Below, one piece after another: positions 26,605 through 35,822 of a stretch of DNA of 64,000 nucleotides. Numbering within the stretch: position 1 is the first letter of the stretch; each line of letters begins with the position of its first letter. A program made the position numbers and the translations under genes. The DNA is taken from the NCBI RefSeq assembly GCF_005116465.1, contig NZ_SWBM01000001.1, forward strand, positions 620,001-684,000, given 5' to 3'. A model generated the notes under the pieces. The model ran no database searches. It was not told the origin of the DNA and was given only the letters and a program-made list of their open reading frames with translations. The stretch comes from Robertmurraya kyonggiensis (GTDB taxonomy: Bacteria > Bacillota > Bacilli > Bacillales > Cytobacillaceae).

Positions 26605-27384
26605 TTGACTCGAAATAAGGTTGAAATTTGCGGTGTAGATACATCTAAGCTCCCAGTGCTTAAAAATGAAGAAATGCGAAAGCTCTTTAAGCAAATGCAA
26701 AGCGGAGATACGTCTGCGCGAGAAAAACTCGTCAATGGGAATTTACGTTTAGTATTAAGCGTTATTCAGCGTTTTAACAATAGGGGCGAGTTTGTGGATG
26801 ACCTGTTCCAGGTTGGTTGTATAGGTCTAATGAAATCGATTGATAACTTTGATTTAGGTCAAAATGTAAAGTTTTCTACTTACGCTGTTCCGATGATTAT
26901 TGGAGAAATTCGACGTTATTTAAGAGATAACAATCCAATTCGTGTTTCACGCTCATTAAGAGATATAGCCTACAAAGCCCTGCAAGTTAGGGAAAAATTA
27001 ATGAGTGAAACTTCAAAGGAACCAACAGCAGCAGAAATTGCGAAGGTGCTTGACGTACCTCATGAGGAAATCGTATTTGCTTTAGATGCCATTCAAGATC
27101 CCGTTTCCTTGTTTGAACCGATCTATAACGATGGAGGAGACCCGATCTATGTAATGGACCAGCTGAGTGATGAGCGAAATAAGGATATCCAATGGATTGA
27201 AGAAATTGCTCTTAAAGAAGGCATGCGTCGCCTAAATGAAAGAGAAAAGCTCATCTTAAGGAAGAGGTTTTTCCAAGGAAAAACACAAATGGAAGTAGCC
27301 GAAGAAATTGGGATATCCCAAGCTCAAGTGTCTCGACTAGAAAAAGCTGCAATTAAACAAATGAATAAAAACATACAAAGTTAA
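26605..27384 (+). CDS. sigG: RNA polymerase sporulation sigma factor SigG
   Basis: Late forespore sigma factor. The TTG at 26605 follows AGGAGGG by 7 nt and gives 259 residues beginning MTRNKVEICGVDTSKLP, the start of SigG in Bacillus; the longer open frame from 26503 covers the promoter region and is not coding. Region 2 (DDLFQVGCIGLMKSIDNF, about 68-85), region 3 and the region 4 helix-turn-helix (GISQAQVSRLEKA, about 236-248) are intact. Transcription by read-through from sigE and from its own sigma-F promoter is likely. Confidence 0.97.
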   Translation: MTRNKVEICGVDTSKLPVLKNEEMRKLFKQMQSGDTSAREKLVNGNLRLVLSVIQRFNNRGEFVDDLFQVGCIGLMKSIDNFDLGQNVKFSTYAVPMIIGEIRRYLRDNNPIRVSRSLRDIAYKALQVREKLMSETSKEPTAAEIAKVLDVPHEEIVFALDAIQDPVSLFEPIYNDGGDPIYVMDQLSDERNKDIQWIEEIALKEGMRRLNEREKLILRKRFFQGKTQMEVAEEIGISQAQVSRLEKAAIKQMNKNIQS

Positions 27385-27406
27385 GCTGCCAAATTGGCAG
27401 CTTTTT
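27383..27406 (+). terminator. Rho-independent terminator after sigG
   Basis: AAGCTGCC (27383-27390) pairs with GGCAGCTT (27396-27403) around AAATT, then T-run. It overlaps the sigG stop codon. Confidence 0.88.
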
Positions 27407-27408
27407 AA

Positions 27409-27452
27409 GCCTGTAGACACACTTTAGTAAGAGTTTGTCTACAGGCATTTTT
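27409..27452 (+). terminator. Second terminator-like hairpin after sigG
   Basis: GCCTGTAGACA (27409-27419) pairs perfectly with TGTCTACAGGC (27436-27446), followed by ATTTTT. With the previous hairpin it forms a tandem terminator. Confidence 0.65.
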
Positions 27453-27486
27453 AAAGAGAGGGAAAATTAACTTTTCCAACAACTAT

Positions 27487-27517
27487 TCATTTTTCTCCTA
27501 TCTCAACTCATATAAAT
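27487..27517 (+). promoter_or_regulatory. Candidate sigma-E promoter of ylmC
   Basis: TCATTTT (27487-27493) matches the sigma-E -35 at 6 of 7 positions and CATATAAA (27509-27516) the -10 at 6 of 8, with a 15-nt spacer, 30 bp before ylmC. It fits the sporulation association of the YlmC/YmxH family. Confidence 0.55.
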
Positions 27518-27546
27518 AATAAGAGAAAAGGTAGGAGTTGATATAG

Positions 27547-27810
27547 ATGCTAAGAATTTCGGATTTTCAAACGAAAGATGTCGTGAATATATCAGATGGA
27601 AAAAAACTTGGGAATATTGGGGATATTGATATTAACCTAAAAACAGGCAGAATAGAATCGATCATCATCGTTGGGTCAGGGAGAGTATTAGGTCTATTTG
27701 GCAAAGAAGACGAAGTAACCATTTCTTGGAGAAACATTTTGAAAATTGGTGAGGATGTCATCTTAGTTCGATATAATGATGTCCCTGAGTTAAAGTACCT
27801 GCCAGAGTAA
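27547..27810 (+). CDS. ylmC: YlmC/YmxH family sporulation protein, PRC-barrel
   Basis: An 87-residue protein that is essentially one PRC-barrel domain (DVVNISDGKKLGNIGDIDIN, about 11-30; IIIVG, about 39-43; EEV-like strand). PRC-barrels are small beta folds found in RNA-processing and electron-transfer proteins; the role of this family in sporulation is not defined. Good Shine-Dalgarno (GTAGGAG). It sits behind the double terminator of sigG and a sigma-E-like promoter. Confidence 0.85.
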   Translation: MLRISDFQTKDVVNISDGKKLGNIGDIDINLKTGRIESIIIVGSGRVLGLFGKEDEVTISWRNILKIGEDVILVRYNDVPELKYLPE

Positions 27811-27886
27811 GAATTTTTCCTAATATCCTGTGACCTACTGCGCTTTTCGTGTTAAACTAAATAAAAACGCTCAAGAGGTAATGAAA

Positions 27887-28699
27887 ATGGAACCATTCTT
27901 TTTAAAGAATGAACAATTTTTTCTTATTGATGGATGGAATAAAGAGTCTCTCGTGGCGGGTTTTACAACGAAAAATGGTGGTTTAAGCCGTGAGGAGTTT
28001 GCTTCTTTAAACATTGGATTTCACGTTCAGGATGAATACAATTCAGTCTGTCAGAATCGAGAACTGATTGGTGACCTGCTTCATTTCCCTATTCTTAACT
28101 GGGTAGGTGCTGAGCAGACTCATGGAATCAAGATTGCAAAAGTTAAAAGTGATGACAAAGGAATTGGTGCAACTGTGTATGAGGATTCCTTTAAGAACAC
28201 CGATGGATTCTTCACGAAAGACGCGGGAGTTTTGCTAACACTGTGTTACGCCGATTGTGTCCCACTTTACTTTTACGCTCGCACACAACATGCAGTTGGA
28301 TTAGCGCATGCTGGATGGAAAGGGACAGTCCGTGGTATTGGCAAAGAAATGGTGAACGTGTTTCAGGCTGAGAATGTGAGTCCAGATGACATTTTTGTTG
28401 TGATCGGCCCATCAATTTGCGAAAATTGTTATATTGTTGATGATCGCGTGATAGAATTAGTTCATAATATACTAGAAGATGTCGAAGAAAAACCATATAA
28501 TTTAATAAATGGTAATCAATACTATTTGAATTTAAAAGAGCTCAATCGATTGATTTTAATTAATGCAGGTATTCCAGAGGAAAATATTCAAGTGACAAAA
28601 TTCTGCACGAGTTGCCATACTGACCAATTTTTCTCACATAGACGTGATAAAGGAAAAACAGGTCGGATGATGAGCTTTATTGGTTGGAAGGAGGATTAG
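27887..28699 (+). CDS. ylmD: Multicopper polyphenol oxidase / purine nucleoside phosphorylase family protein YlmD
   Basis: YfiH/LACC1 family. Members act on purine nucleosides (phosphorolysis, deamination) and have been linked to peptidoglycan amino-acid editing (PgeF) in Gram-negatives; the activity of this one is inferred. Zinc-binding signatures are present: YADCVPLYF (about 125-133), AHAGWKGT (about 144-151) and a cysteine-rich C-terminal part ([21 protein letters not shown]). Start chosen at ATG 27887, 8 nt after GAGG (270 aa). ylmE starts 11 bp after its stop. Confidence 0.88.
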   Translation: MEPFFLKNEQFFLIDGWNKESLVAGFTTKNGGLSREEFASLNIGFHVQDEYNSVCQNRELIGDLLHFPILNWVGAEQTHGIKIAKVKSDDKGIGATVYEDSFKNTDGFFTKDAGVLLTLCYADCVPLYFYARTQHAVGLAHAGWKGTVRGIGKEMVNVFQAENVSPDDIFVVIGPSICENCYIVDDRVIELVHNILEDVEEKPYNLINGNQYYLNLKELNRLILINAGIPEENIQVTKFCTSCHTDQFFSHRRDKGKTGRMMSFIGWKED

Positions 28700-28710
28700 C
28701 ACAAGTTACA

Positions 28711-29382
28711 ATGCAAGTGACAGACAATCTTACACTTATAAACGAACAATTAAACGAAGCTTGCAAGAAAGCAAATCGAGATCCAAATGAAATAACCATC
28801 ATAGCGGTTACGAAATATGTCACGATTGAAAGAGCCAAAGAGGCTATTGATGCTGGAATTATGGATTTAGGTGAAAATCGCGAAGAAGGAATAAGCGCTA
28901 AATGGGAAGTTCTACAGGACAAGCCAAGATGGCACTTTATCGGTTCCTTGCAAACTAGAAAAGTAAAAAACATCATCGATAAAGTCGATTACATACATTC
29001 CTTAGATCGATTATCTCTTGCGACTGAGATCAATAAACGTGCTCATCGTACGATTAATTGTTTCATCCAGGTCAAAACGTCTGAAGAGGAGTCTAAGCAC
29101 GGTCTAGATCCAGAAGAGGTAATTCCATTCGTAAAGGAGCTTCAGGGTTTTTCTAATATACGGGTGGCTGGATTAATGACAATGGCTCCTTATACAAAGG
29201 ATGAAAATATTTTAAGAAATTGCTTTAGAACTGTGAAAAAATTACAGGATAGTATTCAGGAACTTCATCTTGACTATGCACCATGCCATGAACTTTCCAT
29301 GGGAATGTCCAATGATTTTGCTATTGCCATCGAGGAAGGTGCAACGATGGTTCGAATCGGAACCGCATTAGTCGGTGAATAA
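28711..29382 (+). CDS. ylmE: YggS-family pyridoxal phosphate-binding protein YlmE
   Basis: PLP homeostasis protein, a single alanine-racemase-like TIM barrel of 223 residues. The PLP lysine is in the block IIAVTKYV (about residues 30-37); GENREE (about 57-62), [13 protein letters not shown] (about 76-88), MGMSNDF (about 197-203) and VRIGTALVG (about 213-221) are the family motifs. The ATG at 28711 matches the family N-terminus, but the only Shine-Dalgarno (AAGGAGG at 28688-28694) is 16 nt away, so expression may depend on translation of ylmD. Confidence 0.92.
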   Translation: MQVTDNLTLINEQLNEACKKANRDPNEITIIAVTKYVTIERAKEAIDAGIMDLGENREEGISAKWEVLQDKPRWHFIGSLQTRKVKNIIDKVDYIHSLDRLSLATEINKRAHRTINCFIQVKTSEEESKHGLDPEEVIPFVKELQGFSNIRVAGLMTMAPYTKDENILRNCFRTVKKLQDSIQELHLDYAPCHELSMGMSNDFAIAIEEGATMVRIGTALVGE

Positions 29383-29395
29383 AGAGGTGTGAATA

Positions 29396-29854
29396 ATGAG
29401 TATAAAATCAAAAATAAAAACATTTTTTTTCTTAGATGATGAATATGACTATGAAGAGGAAGGGTATGAGGAAGAAGTAGCGCCGCCTGCTCGTTCTCAA
29501 AAGTACCAGCCTACAAATGCTACAACGCAGAAACAAAATGTTGTCAGCCTTCAAAGTGTACAGAAATCATCAGGTTCAAAGGTTGTATTGGTGGAGCCAC
29601 GCATTTACGCAGAGGCACAGGATATTGCTGATCAATTAAAAAATCGTCGCGCTGTCGTTGTGAATCTCCAAAGAATTGAGCGAGATCAAGCAAAGCGAAT
29701 CGTCGACTTTTTAAGTGGTACTGTATATGCTGTTGGGGGAGACATCCAAAAGATTGGAACGGATATTTTCCTTTGCACACCTGATAATGTTGAGGTTTCA
29801 GGAACAATTTCGCAAATTTTACAAGAAACTGAATATGACGATTCGAGGTGGTAG
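29396..29854 (+). CDS. sepF: Cell division protein SepF
   Basis: Membrane-bound FtsZ partner that bundles protofilaments. N-terminal amphipathic helix ([13 protein letters not shown], residues 1-13), acidic and glutamine-rich linker, and C-terminal globular domain (about 62-140; [37 protein letters not shown]). Length 152 is typical. Preceded by AGAGGTG, followed by ylmG after 6 bp. Confidence 0.96.
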   Translation: MSIKSKIKTFFFLDDEYDYEEEGYEEEVAPPARSQKYQPTNATTQKQNVVSLQSVQKSSGSKVVLVEPRIYAEAQDIADQLKNRRAVVVNLQRIERDQAKRIVDFLSGTVYAVGGDIQKIGTDIFLCTPDNVEVSGTISQILQETEYDDSRW

Positions 29855-29860
29855 GGCTAC

Positions 29861-30124
29861 ATGTTATTCATTTTTACGATATTGATTAAATTGATTGAGA
29901 TTTACTCATGGGCTCTGATTATTTACATTTTGCTTTCATGGTTTCCCAATGCACGAGAATCATCGTTTGGTCAGATTCTAGCGAGAATATGTGAACCATA
30001 TTTGGATCCTTTTCGTCGAATCATACCGCCTTTAGGGATGATTGATATTTCCCCGATTGTCGGAATCTTAGTGTTACGTTTTGCGACATCTGGGTTAGCT
30101 GAGTTATACCGTTGGATTGCATAA
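29861..30124 (+). CDS. ylmG: YggT-family membrane protein YlmG
   Basis: 87 residues with two membrane segments (about 3-25 and 62-84) joined by the conserved loop [10 protein letters not shown] (about 24-33) and [18 protein letters not shown] (about 46-63). Family members are linked to cell division, osmotic and chloroplast nucleoid functions, without a defined activity. It lies between sepF and ylmH as in B. subtilis. Confidence 0.9.
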   Translation: MLFIFTILIKLIEIYSWALIIYILLSWFPNARESSFGQILARICEPYLDPFRRIIPPLGMIDISPIVGILVLRFATSGLAELYRWIA

Positions 30125-30141
30125 TGGTAATCTTTTGATTT

Positions 30142-30173
30142 AAAAGGGGTATGTTTTTGGTTTCCCCTTTTTT
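30142..30173 (+). terminator. Probable terminator after ylmG
   Basis: AAAAGGGG (30142-30149) pairs with CCCCTTTT (30164-30171) around a 14-nt loop, followed by T. Confidence 0.6.
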
Positions 30174-30255
30174 ACTTTTTCAAATTCAGTAATTTGGTCA
30201 ATCTATTTCGTAATGTATTACAAGTTATTATTGTGAAATCTAGTCAGGTGATTAC

Positions 30256-31029
30256 ATGAATATTTATCAGCATTTCCGTCCGGAAGAGCGAGAGTTTATC
30301 GACCAGGTCCTTCAATGGAAGGAGTTTGTAGAGAATTCTTATTCTTCAAAGCTAACCGATTTTTTGGATCCAAGGGAACAGCAAATTATCAAAACAATCA
30401 TTGGTACTCAGTCTGAAATAAAAGTTGCTTTTTTTGGAGGCTTAGAGGAAAACGAGCGGAAGAGAGCGTTGATTTACCCAGACTATTTAAATGTTGATAA
30501 GGATGATTTTAATATTCAACTCTTCGAGATTGAATATGCAACTAAATTCATCACAATAGAACATCCGCAAGTATTAGGAAGCCTCATGGGGCTTGGCCTT
30601 AAGAGAGGGAAATTTGGGGATATCCTTATCCAAAACGACCGGGTCCAATTTCTTCTCGTAAAAGAAATAAGTGATTATATCCAGATGCAGCTCACTCATA
30701 TTGGCCGCTCTTCGATTTCGTTAAAAGAGATTCCTTTGGCAGAGGGGATGAACATTTTAGATAGCTGGCAAGAAGTAAGTACAACCGTATCTTCTCTTCG
30801 TTTGGATACAGTTTTGTCTACCCTGCTTAATATTTCTCGACAAAGGTCACAAGAATATATTAAGAGTGGACGCGTGAAAGTGAACTGGACTACTATCGAA
30901 AATCCTGCTTTTGATTGTGATGTAGCCGATATGATTTCCGTTAGGGGTCATGGCCGTTCAAAAATCATTTCGATCGAAGGAAGAACAAAAAAGGACAAGC
31001 TCCGGATTATTGCTGGAAAACAGAGATAA
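30256..31029 (+). CDS. ylmH: S4-domain RNA-binding protein YlmH
   Basis: 257-residue cytosolic protein with an N-terminal unknown domain and a C-terminal S4 RNA-binding domain (about 182-240; RLDTVLSTLLNISRQRSQEYI, of which the core S-R-x-x-x-x-x-x-I is typical). YlmH homologues have been found on free 50S subunits carrying peptidyl-tRNA, so a role in ribosome rescue beside RqcH is likely. It is separated from ylmG by a hairpin and precedes divIVA. Confidence 0.92.
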   Translation: MNIYQHFRPEEREFIDQVLQWKEFVENSYSSKLTDFLDPREQQIIKTIIGTQSEIKVAFFGGLEENERKRALIYPDYLNVDKDDFNIQLFEIEYATKFITIEHPQVLGSLMGLGLKRGKFGDILIQNDRVQFLLVKEISDYIQMQLTHIGRSSISLKEIPLAEGMNILDSWQEVSTTVSSLRLDTVLSTLLNISRQRSQEYIKSGRVKVNWTTIENPAFDCDVADMISVRGHGRSKIISIEGRTKKDKLRIIAGKQR

Positions 31030-31145
31030 GTCGGTTTTAAGAAAATTTCTTGGAATTATGCAGGAAAACCAAAATAAATGTCGAATAGTTGGTAATATCA
31101 ACATTCAATACATAAATATTTTACTAAAATATGGAGGTGGCCTTC

Positions 31146-31661
31146 ATGCCATTAACACCTTTAGATATACATAACAAGGAATTCACAAAAGGATTCCGTG
31201 GTTATGATGAAGATGAGGTAAATGAATTTTTAGACCAGGTTATTAAAGATTACGAATTAATTATTCGTGAGAAAAAAGAATTAGAAGAAAAATTAAGCGA
31301 CGTCAATGCACGTTTAGGTCACTTCTCTAATATTGAAGACACTCTTAATAAATCGATTGTTATTGCCCAAGAAGCAGGGGAAGAAGTAAAACGTAATGCG
31401 CAAAAAGAAGCGAAGTTAATTATTCGCGAAGCTGAAAAAAATGCTGATAGAATTGTAAATGAATCTTTATCCAAGGCAAGAAAGATTGCTCTTGAAATTG
31501 AAGATTTGAAGAAGCAATCTAAAGTCTTCAAAACTCGTTTCAAGATGCTTATTGAAGCTCAATTGGACCTTTTGAATAATGATGATTGGGACCATTTGCT
31601 TGAATATGAAGTTGATACAACTGAATTAAAATCTGCTGAACAAGAAGACACAATGGCTTGA
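31146..31661 (+). CDS. divIVA: Cell division initiation / polarity protein DivIVA
   Basis: Coiled-coil protein that marks negatively curved membrane at poles and septa, placing MinJ/MinCD and the chromosome-anchoring protein RacA. The N-terminal lipid-binding domain (PLTPLDIHNKEFTKGFRGYD, about 2-21) and the F-L-D-Q-V block are intact, followed by long coiled coils. Start at ATG 31146, 8 nt after GGAGG; 171 residues. The -35 of the ileS promoter overlaps its stop codon. Confidence 0.96.
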   Translation: MPLTPLDIHNKEFTKGFRGYDEDEVNEFLDQVIKDYELIIREKKELEEKLSDVNARLGHFSNIEDTLNKSIVIAQEAGEEVKRNAQKEAKLIIREAEKNADRIVNESLSKARKIALEIEDLKKQSKVFKTRFKMLIEAQLDLLNNDDWDHLLEYEVDTTELKSAEQEDTMA

Positions 31662-31687
31662 CGCATAGCGTTAGAAAGTCATATAAT
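31658..31687 (+). promoter_or_regulatory. Sigma-A promoter of ileS
   Basis: TTGACG (31658-31663) and TATAAT (31682-31687) with an 18-bp spacer. The -35 covers the divIVA stop codon. It would start the T-box leader RNA near 31694. Confidence 0.8.
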
Positions 31688-31694
31688 ACGTAAA

Positions 31695-31976
31695 TAAAAC
31701 ATAATTCATACAATGAGAGGGACAGTACAAGATTCTAGAACTTACTGTAGCGAGCCGAAGATGGTGGAAGTTCGGCGTGGGTAGAAGCTTGGAAGATCAC
31801 CCTTGAGTACCTAACTGAACATTTGCAAAAGGTTTTGCCTTTTGTAGGAGTAGGTAATGGCGAGTCATTCACGTTACGAATTCTTTGAGCGGATAGATTT
31901 ATTCTATCTACAAGGGTGGTACCGCGGGAGTTAAAACCTTCTCGTCCCTTTTATAGGGATGAGAAGGTTTTTTGTG
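31695..31976 (+). promoter_or_regulatory. Isoleucine T-box leader of ileS
   Basis: tRNA-sensing riboswitch that lets ileS be transcribed when uncharged tRNA-Ile accumulates. The T-box core AGGGTGGTACCGCG is at 31913-31926 and competes with an intrinsic terminator (stem 31934-31949 with 31956-31970, T-run to 31974). In the Stem I region ATC at 31796-31798 is the probable specifier codon, an isoleucine codon matching the downstream gene. Confidence 0.93.
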
Positions 31977-32035
31977 TTTTTATTAGCCTATAATGTATGA
32001 TGAGTGGTAATGGAGTTTTTTAGGAGGAAAGTGAA

Positions 32036-34807
32036 ATGGAATACAAAGACACGTTATTAATGCCAAAAACTGAATTTCCAATGCGAGGAAACCTTCCTAA
32101 GAGGGAACCTGAAATTCAAGAAAAATGGAATGAAATGGATATTTATAAAGCGGTACAAGAAAGAACACAGGGACGTCCGTTGTTTGTATTGCATGATGGT
32201 CCTCCATATGCAAACGGGGACATCCACATGGGCCACGCGTTAAATAAGATTCTTAAAGATTTTATCGTACGCTATAAGTCCATGAGTGGCTTCCAAGCAC
32301 CGTATGTACCAGGTTGGGATACCCATGGATTACCAATCGAGCAGGCGCTTACGAATAAAGGTGTTAAGCGTAAGGAGCTAACTGTTGCTGAATTCCGCAA
32401 ACTGTGTGAAGAATATGCTTATCAACAAATTGATAATCAGAGATCTCAATTTAAACGCTTAGGTGTTAGAGGAGATTGGGAAAATCCATATATCACTTTA
32501 AAGCCAGAATATGAAGCACAACAAATTAAAGTGTTTGGTGAAATGGCTAAAAAAGGCTATATCTATAAAGGCTTAAAGCCAGTTTATTGGTCTCCTTCAA
32601 GTGAATCTGCTCTAGCTGAAGCGGAGATTGAGTACCAAGATAAGAAATCTGCGTCTATTTATGTTGCTTTTGAAGTGAAAGACGGAAAAGGCGTACTGGA
32701 TACAGAAACGCAATTTATTATCTGGACAACAACTCCTTGGACGATTCCTGCTAACCTAGGAATTACGGTTCATGGTGATTTAAGCTATGTAGTAGTTGAA
32801 GTGTCTGGCAAAAAATTCGTGATTGCAAAAGATTTGTTAGAGTCCGTAACAAATGAATTAGGATGGGAAAATCCATCTGTTATTAAAACAGTTCAAGGTT
32901 CAGAATTAGAATATATTATTGCAAAGCATCCGCTATATGGGCGTGATTCTTTAGTAATGCTAGGAGAACATGTAACTACAGATGCTGGTACAGGTTGTGT
33001 TCATACAGCTCCTGGTCACGGAGAAGATGACTTCTTAGTTGGTCAAAAATATGGTCTTGATGTATTAAGTCCAGTAGATGATAAAGGCTGCTTTACAAAT
33101 GAAGCAGAAGGCTTTGAAGGCTTATTCTACGATACAGCGAATAAACCAATCACAGAAAAGCTTCAAGAAGTTGGTGCTTTATTAAAGCTACAATTTATCA
33201 CGCACTCTTATCCACACGATTGGAGAACAAAGAAACCAGTTATTTTCCGTGCGACTGCTCAATGGTTTGCATCTATTAAAGATTTCCGTGAGGACCTTCT
33301 ACAAGCAATTAAAGAAACAAAATGGGTGCCTGCATGGGGAGAAACAAGACTCTTTAATATGGTAAGAGACCGTGGGGACTGGTGTATTTCTCGTCAACGT
33401 GTCTGGGGTGTTCCGATTCCTGTATTTTATGCGGAAAACGGAGAACCTATTATTACGGATGAAACAATCAATCATGTATCAAACTTGTTCCGCGAACATG
33501 GTTCAAATATTTGGTTTGAACGTGAAGCAAAAGACTTACTACCAGCAGGCTTTACGCATGAATCAAGTCCAAATGGAATCTTCACTAAAGAAACAGACAT
33601 CATGGATGTTTGGTTTGACTCTGGTTCTTCGCATCAAGCAGTACTTGAAGAGCGTGAAGACCTTCAGCGTCCAGCTGACCTGTATTTAGAGGGTTCAGAC
33701 CAATATCGTGGATGGTTTAACTCCTCTTTATCAACTGGGGTAGCTGTTACTGGAAAGGCTCCATATAAGGGCGTTTTAAGCCACGGTTTTGCATTAGATG
33801 GTGAAGGACGTAAAATGAGTAAGTCAATTGGAAACGTCGTAATCCCAGCTAAGGTAATGGATCAGCTAGGTGCCGATATTTTACGTTTATGGGTAGCTTC
33901 TGTTGATTATCAGTCAGATGTTAGAGTATCTGATGCGATTCTAAAGCAAGTAGCTGAGGTGTACCGTAAAATCCGTAACACGTTCCGTTTCTTACTTGGA
34001 AACTTGGAAGACTTTAATCCAAGTGAAAATAAAGTTGCGTATGAAAACCTAAGAGAAGTGGACCAATTTGTTTTAGTGAAATTAAATGAATTGATTAAAA
34101 ATGTTCGCAACGCATACGAAAATTATGAGTTTGCATCCATTTATCATGCAGTCAATAATTTCTGTACTTTAGATTTAAGTGCGTTCTATTTAGATTTTGC
34201 AAAGGATGTTCTTTACATCGAAGGCGCTGATCATCAAGACCGTCGCGCGATTCAAACAGTTCTTTATGAATCCTTAATCGCCCTAACTAAATTATTATCA
34301 CCAATCCTTTCTCATACTGCAGACGAGGTTTGGAGCTTTATTCCAGATGCGAAAGAGGCAAGTGTTCAATTAACAGATATGCCTGAGTACGTCGAGTTAG
34401 CAAATGGTGAGAAATTAGTAGAAAAGTGGACGAAGTTCATGACGCTTCGCGATGATATCCTTAAGGCTCTAGAGGAAGCTAGAAATGCGAAAGTCATTGG
34501 TAAATCTCTATCTGCTAAAGTGAGCTTGTATGTAAATGGATCAACAAAAGAATTATTAGATACCATTTCAGAGAACTTACAGCAGTTATTTATTGTTTCT
34601 GGTTTTGAAGTTGCTGGTTCATATGATCAGGCACCTGAGGAAGCGGTAAAATTAGAAACTGCAGCAATCGTTGTTTCCAAAGCAGACGGCGAAACATGTG
34701 AGCGTTGTTGGGTTGTAACACCAGAGGTTGGCCAAGATCATGACCATCCAACACTTTGCCCGCGCTGTGCAGAAGTCGTAAAAGAAAATTACAGTCATTT
34801 AGCCTAA
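32036..34807 (+). CDS. ileS: Isoleucyl-tRNA synthetase
   Basis: Class I aminoacyl-tRNA synthetase with editing domain, 923 residues. HIGH-type signature HMGH at 64-67, KMSKS at 593-597, the CP1 editing domain between, and a C-terminal zinc site formed by CERC and CPRC (about 888-911), which marks the bacterial (mupirocin-sensitive) type. Expression is controlled by the upstream isoleucine T-box; a strong AGGAGG precedes the ATG and a terminator follows. Confidence 0.98.
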   Translation: MEYKDTLLMPKTEFPMRGNLPKREPEIQEKWNEMDIYKAVQERTQGRPLFVLHDGPPYANGDIHMGHALNKILKDFIVRYKSMSGFQAPYVPGWDTHGLPIEQALTNKGVKRKELTVAEFRKLCEEYAYQQIDNQRSQFKRLGVRGDWENPYITLKPEYEAQQIKVFGEMAKKGYIYKGLKPVYWSPSSESALAEAEIEYQDKKSASIYVAFEVKDGKGVLDTETQFIIWTTTPWTIPANLGITVHGDLSYVVVEVSGKKFVIAKDLLESVTNELGWENPSVIKTVQGSELEYIIAKHPLYGRDSLVMLGEHVTTDAGTGCVHTAPGHGEDDFLVGQKYGLDVLSPVDDKGCFTNEAEGFEGLFYDTANKPITEKLQEVGALLKLQFITHSYPHDWRTKKPVIFRATAQWFASIKDFREDLLQAIKETKWVPAWGETRLFNMVRDRGDWCISRQRVWGVPIPVFYAENGEPIITDETINHVSNLFREHGSNIWFEREAKDLLPAGFTHESSPNGIFTKETDIMDVWFDSGSSHQAVLEEREDLQRPADLYLEGSDQYRGWFNSSLSTGVAVTGKAPYKGVLSHGFALDGEGRKMSKSIGNVVIPAKVMDQLGADILRLWVASVDYQSDVRVSDAILKQVAEVYRKIRNTFRFLLGNLEDFNPSENKVAYENLREVDQFVLVKLNELIKNVRNAYENYEFASIYHAVNNFCTLDLSAFYLDFAKDVLYIEGADHQDRRAIQTVLYESLIALTKLLSPILSHTADEVWSFIPDAKEASVQLTDMPEYVELANGEKLVEKWTKFMTLRDDILKALEEARNAKVIGKSLSAKVSLYVNGSTKELLDTISENLQQLFIVSGFEVAGSYDQAPEEAVKLETAAIVVSKADGETCERCWVVTPEVGQDHDHPTLCPRCAEVVKENYSHLA

Positions 34808-34814
34808 AGTTAAG

Positions 34815-34846
34815 ACTTTTCGAGATTATTCTCGGAGAGTTTTTTC
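34815..34846 (+). terminator. Rho-independent terminator after ileS
   Basis: An 11-bp stem (34815-34825 with 34830-34840, with several G-T pairs) closes a TTAT loop and runs into TTTTTT. Confidence 0.8.
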
Positions 34847-34965
34847 TTTTATAGTGATATATTCCAACTCCGTTAATGCTTGTTCTCTCTGTTAAATGTT
34901 TGCCTGTGTCAGAAAATGCGCTAGGGAAATAATAAGGGAAAATAAGATAAAACGGAGGTTTAGAT

Positions 34966-35256
34966 ATGGAAGCATTTACGAAAAAGAAGCTCTATTCAGA
35001 ACTCCGTACAATGAAAAAAGAATTACAAGATAGTCTTGAAAATAATAACTGTTCACCGCTTGTTAAACCCCTAATTGAGGAAGAGTTAAAGGATGTTGAG
35101 AAATCGATGGAAAAGCTCGAAAATGGAAGCTTCGGTTTATGTGAAATTTCTGGAGAGCTAATTCCAACAGATTATTTAGCCATTGTTCCAACGATTCAAT
35201 CCATGGAAGACGTTGATGAAATAATCAAGTATTATTGTAAGCCGATCTACTCCTAA
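34966..35256 (+). CDS. ylyA: DksA/TraR-like protein YlyA with degenerate zinc finger
   Basis: 96 residues: a charged N-terminal coiled coil (about 5-52) and a C-terminal region that reads like the DksA/TraR finger (GSFGLCEISGELIPTDYL, about 53-70). Only one cysteine of the usual first C-x-x-C pair remains and the second pair is reduced to one cysteine near the end, so zinc binding is unlikely. This matches B. subtilis YlyA, reported as a late forespore protein that affects transcription; that role is taken from the family. Good Shine-Dalgarno (GGAGG). Confidence 0.8.
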   Translation: MEAFTKKKLYSELRTMKKELQDSLENNNCSPLVKPLIEEELKDVEKSMEKLENGSFGLCEISGELIPTDYLAIVPTIQSMEDVDEIIKYYCKPIYS

Positions 35257-35327
35257 CGCTATCGTTTTTACAGGTAGTATGCTAAAATGCAAAGGTAACA
35301 ATTTCGTGAGAGCTGGAGGTTACCTTT

Positions 35328-35822
35328 GTGTTTTTTTATTACATACTTGCACTTGTAATTATTGTAATTGATCAATTAACAAAATGGCTGATTGTAAAAA
35401 ATATGGATTTAGGGGAAAGTATTGCGATTATCAAAGATTTCCTTTATATTACATCTCATCGTAATCAAGGTGCAGCTTGGGGAATTCTTCAAGGACAGAT
35501 GTGGTTTTTCTACATTATCACACTCGTTGTAATTGTTGGGATTGTTTATTACATGGCTAAGCATACAAAAGGTAAGAAGCTATTAGGTATTTCACTTGGA
35601 TTGATGCTTGGTGGTGCTATCGGTAACTTTATCGATCGCGTATTTCGCAAGGAGGTCGTGGACTTTGTCGATACATACATCTTCGGCTACGATTTTCCGA
35701 TTTTTAATGTAGCGGATTCAGCGTTAGTCGTAGGAGTAGCCCTACTCATGATTCAAATGTTCCGCGAAGAGCGTGAAGCAAAGGAGAAAGCACATGGAGA
35801 AAAAGGAACACATCATTCTTGA
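35328..35822 (+). CDS. lspA: Lipoprotein signal peptidase (signal peptidase II)
   Basis: Membrane aspartic protease that removes the signal peptide of prolipoproteins. Four membrane helices; conserved NQGAAWGIL (about 46-54), [10 protein letters not shown] with catalytic Asp103, and FNVADSAL with catalytic Asp130. GTG start behind GGAGGTT; 164 residues. Its 3' end overlaps ylyB by 29 bp. Confidence 0.97.
   Translation: MFFYYILALVIIVIDQLTKWLIVKNMDLGESIAIIKDFLYITSHRNQGAAWGILQGQMWFFYIITLVVIVGIVYYMAKHTKGKKLLGISLGLMLGGAIGNFIDRVFRKEVVDFVDTYIFGYDFPIFNVADSALVVGVALLMIQMFREEREAKEKAHGEKGTHHS

Noticed and set aside
30950-31174. A 74-codon frame between ylmH and divIVA
   Set aside because: It overlaps the ends of both genes in another frame, with no Shine-Dalgarno, and would read through the divIVA start region.
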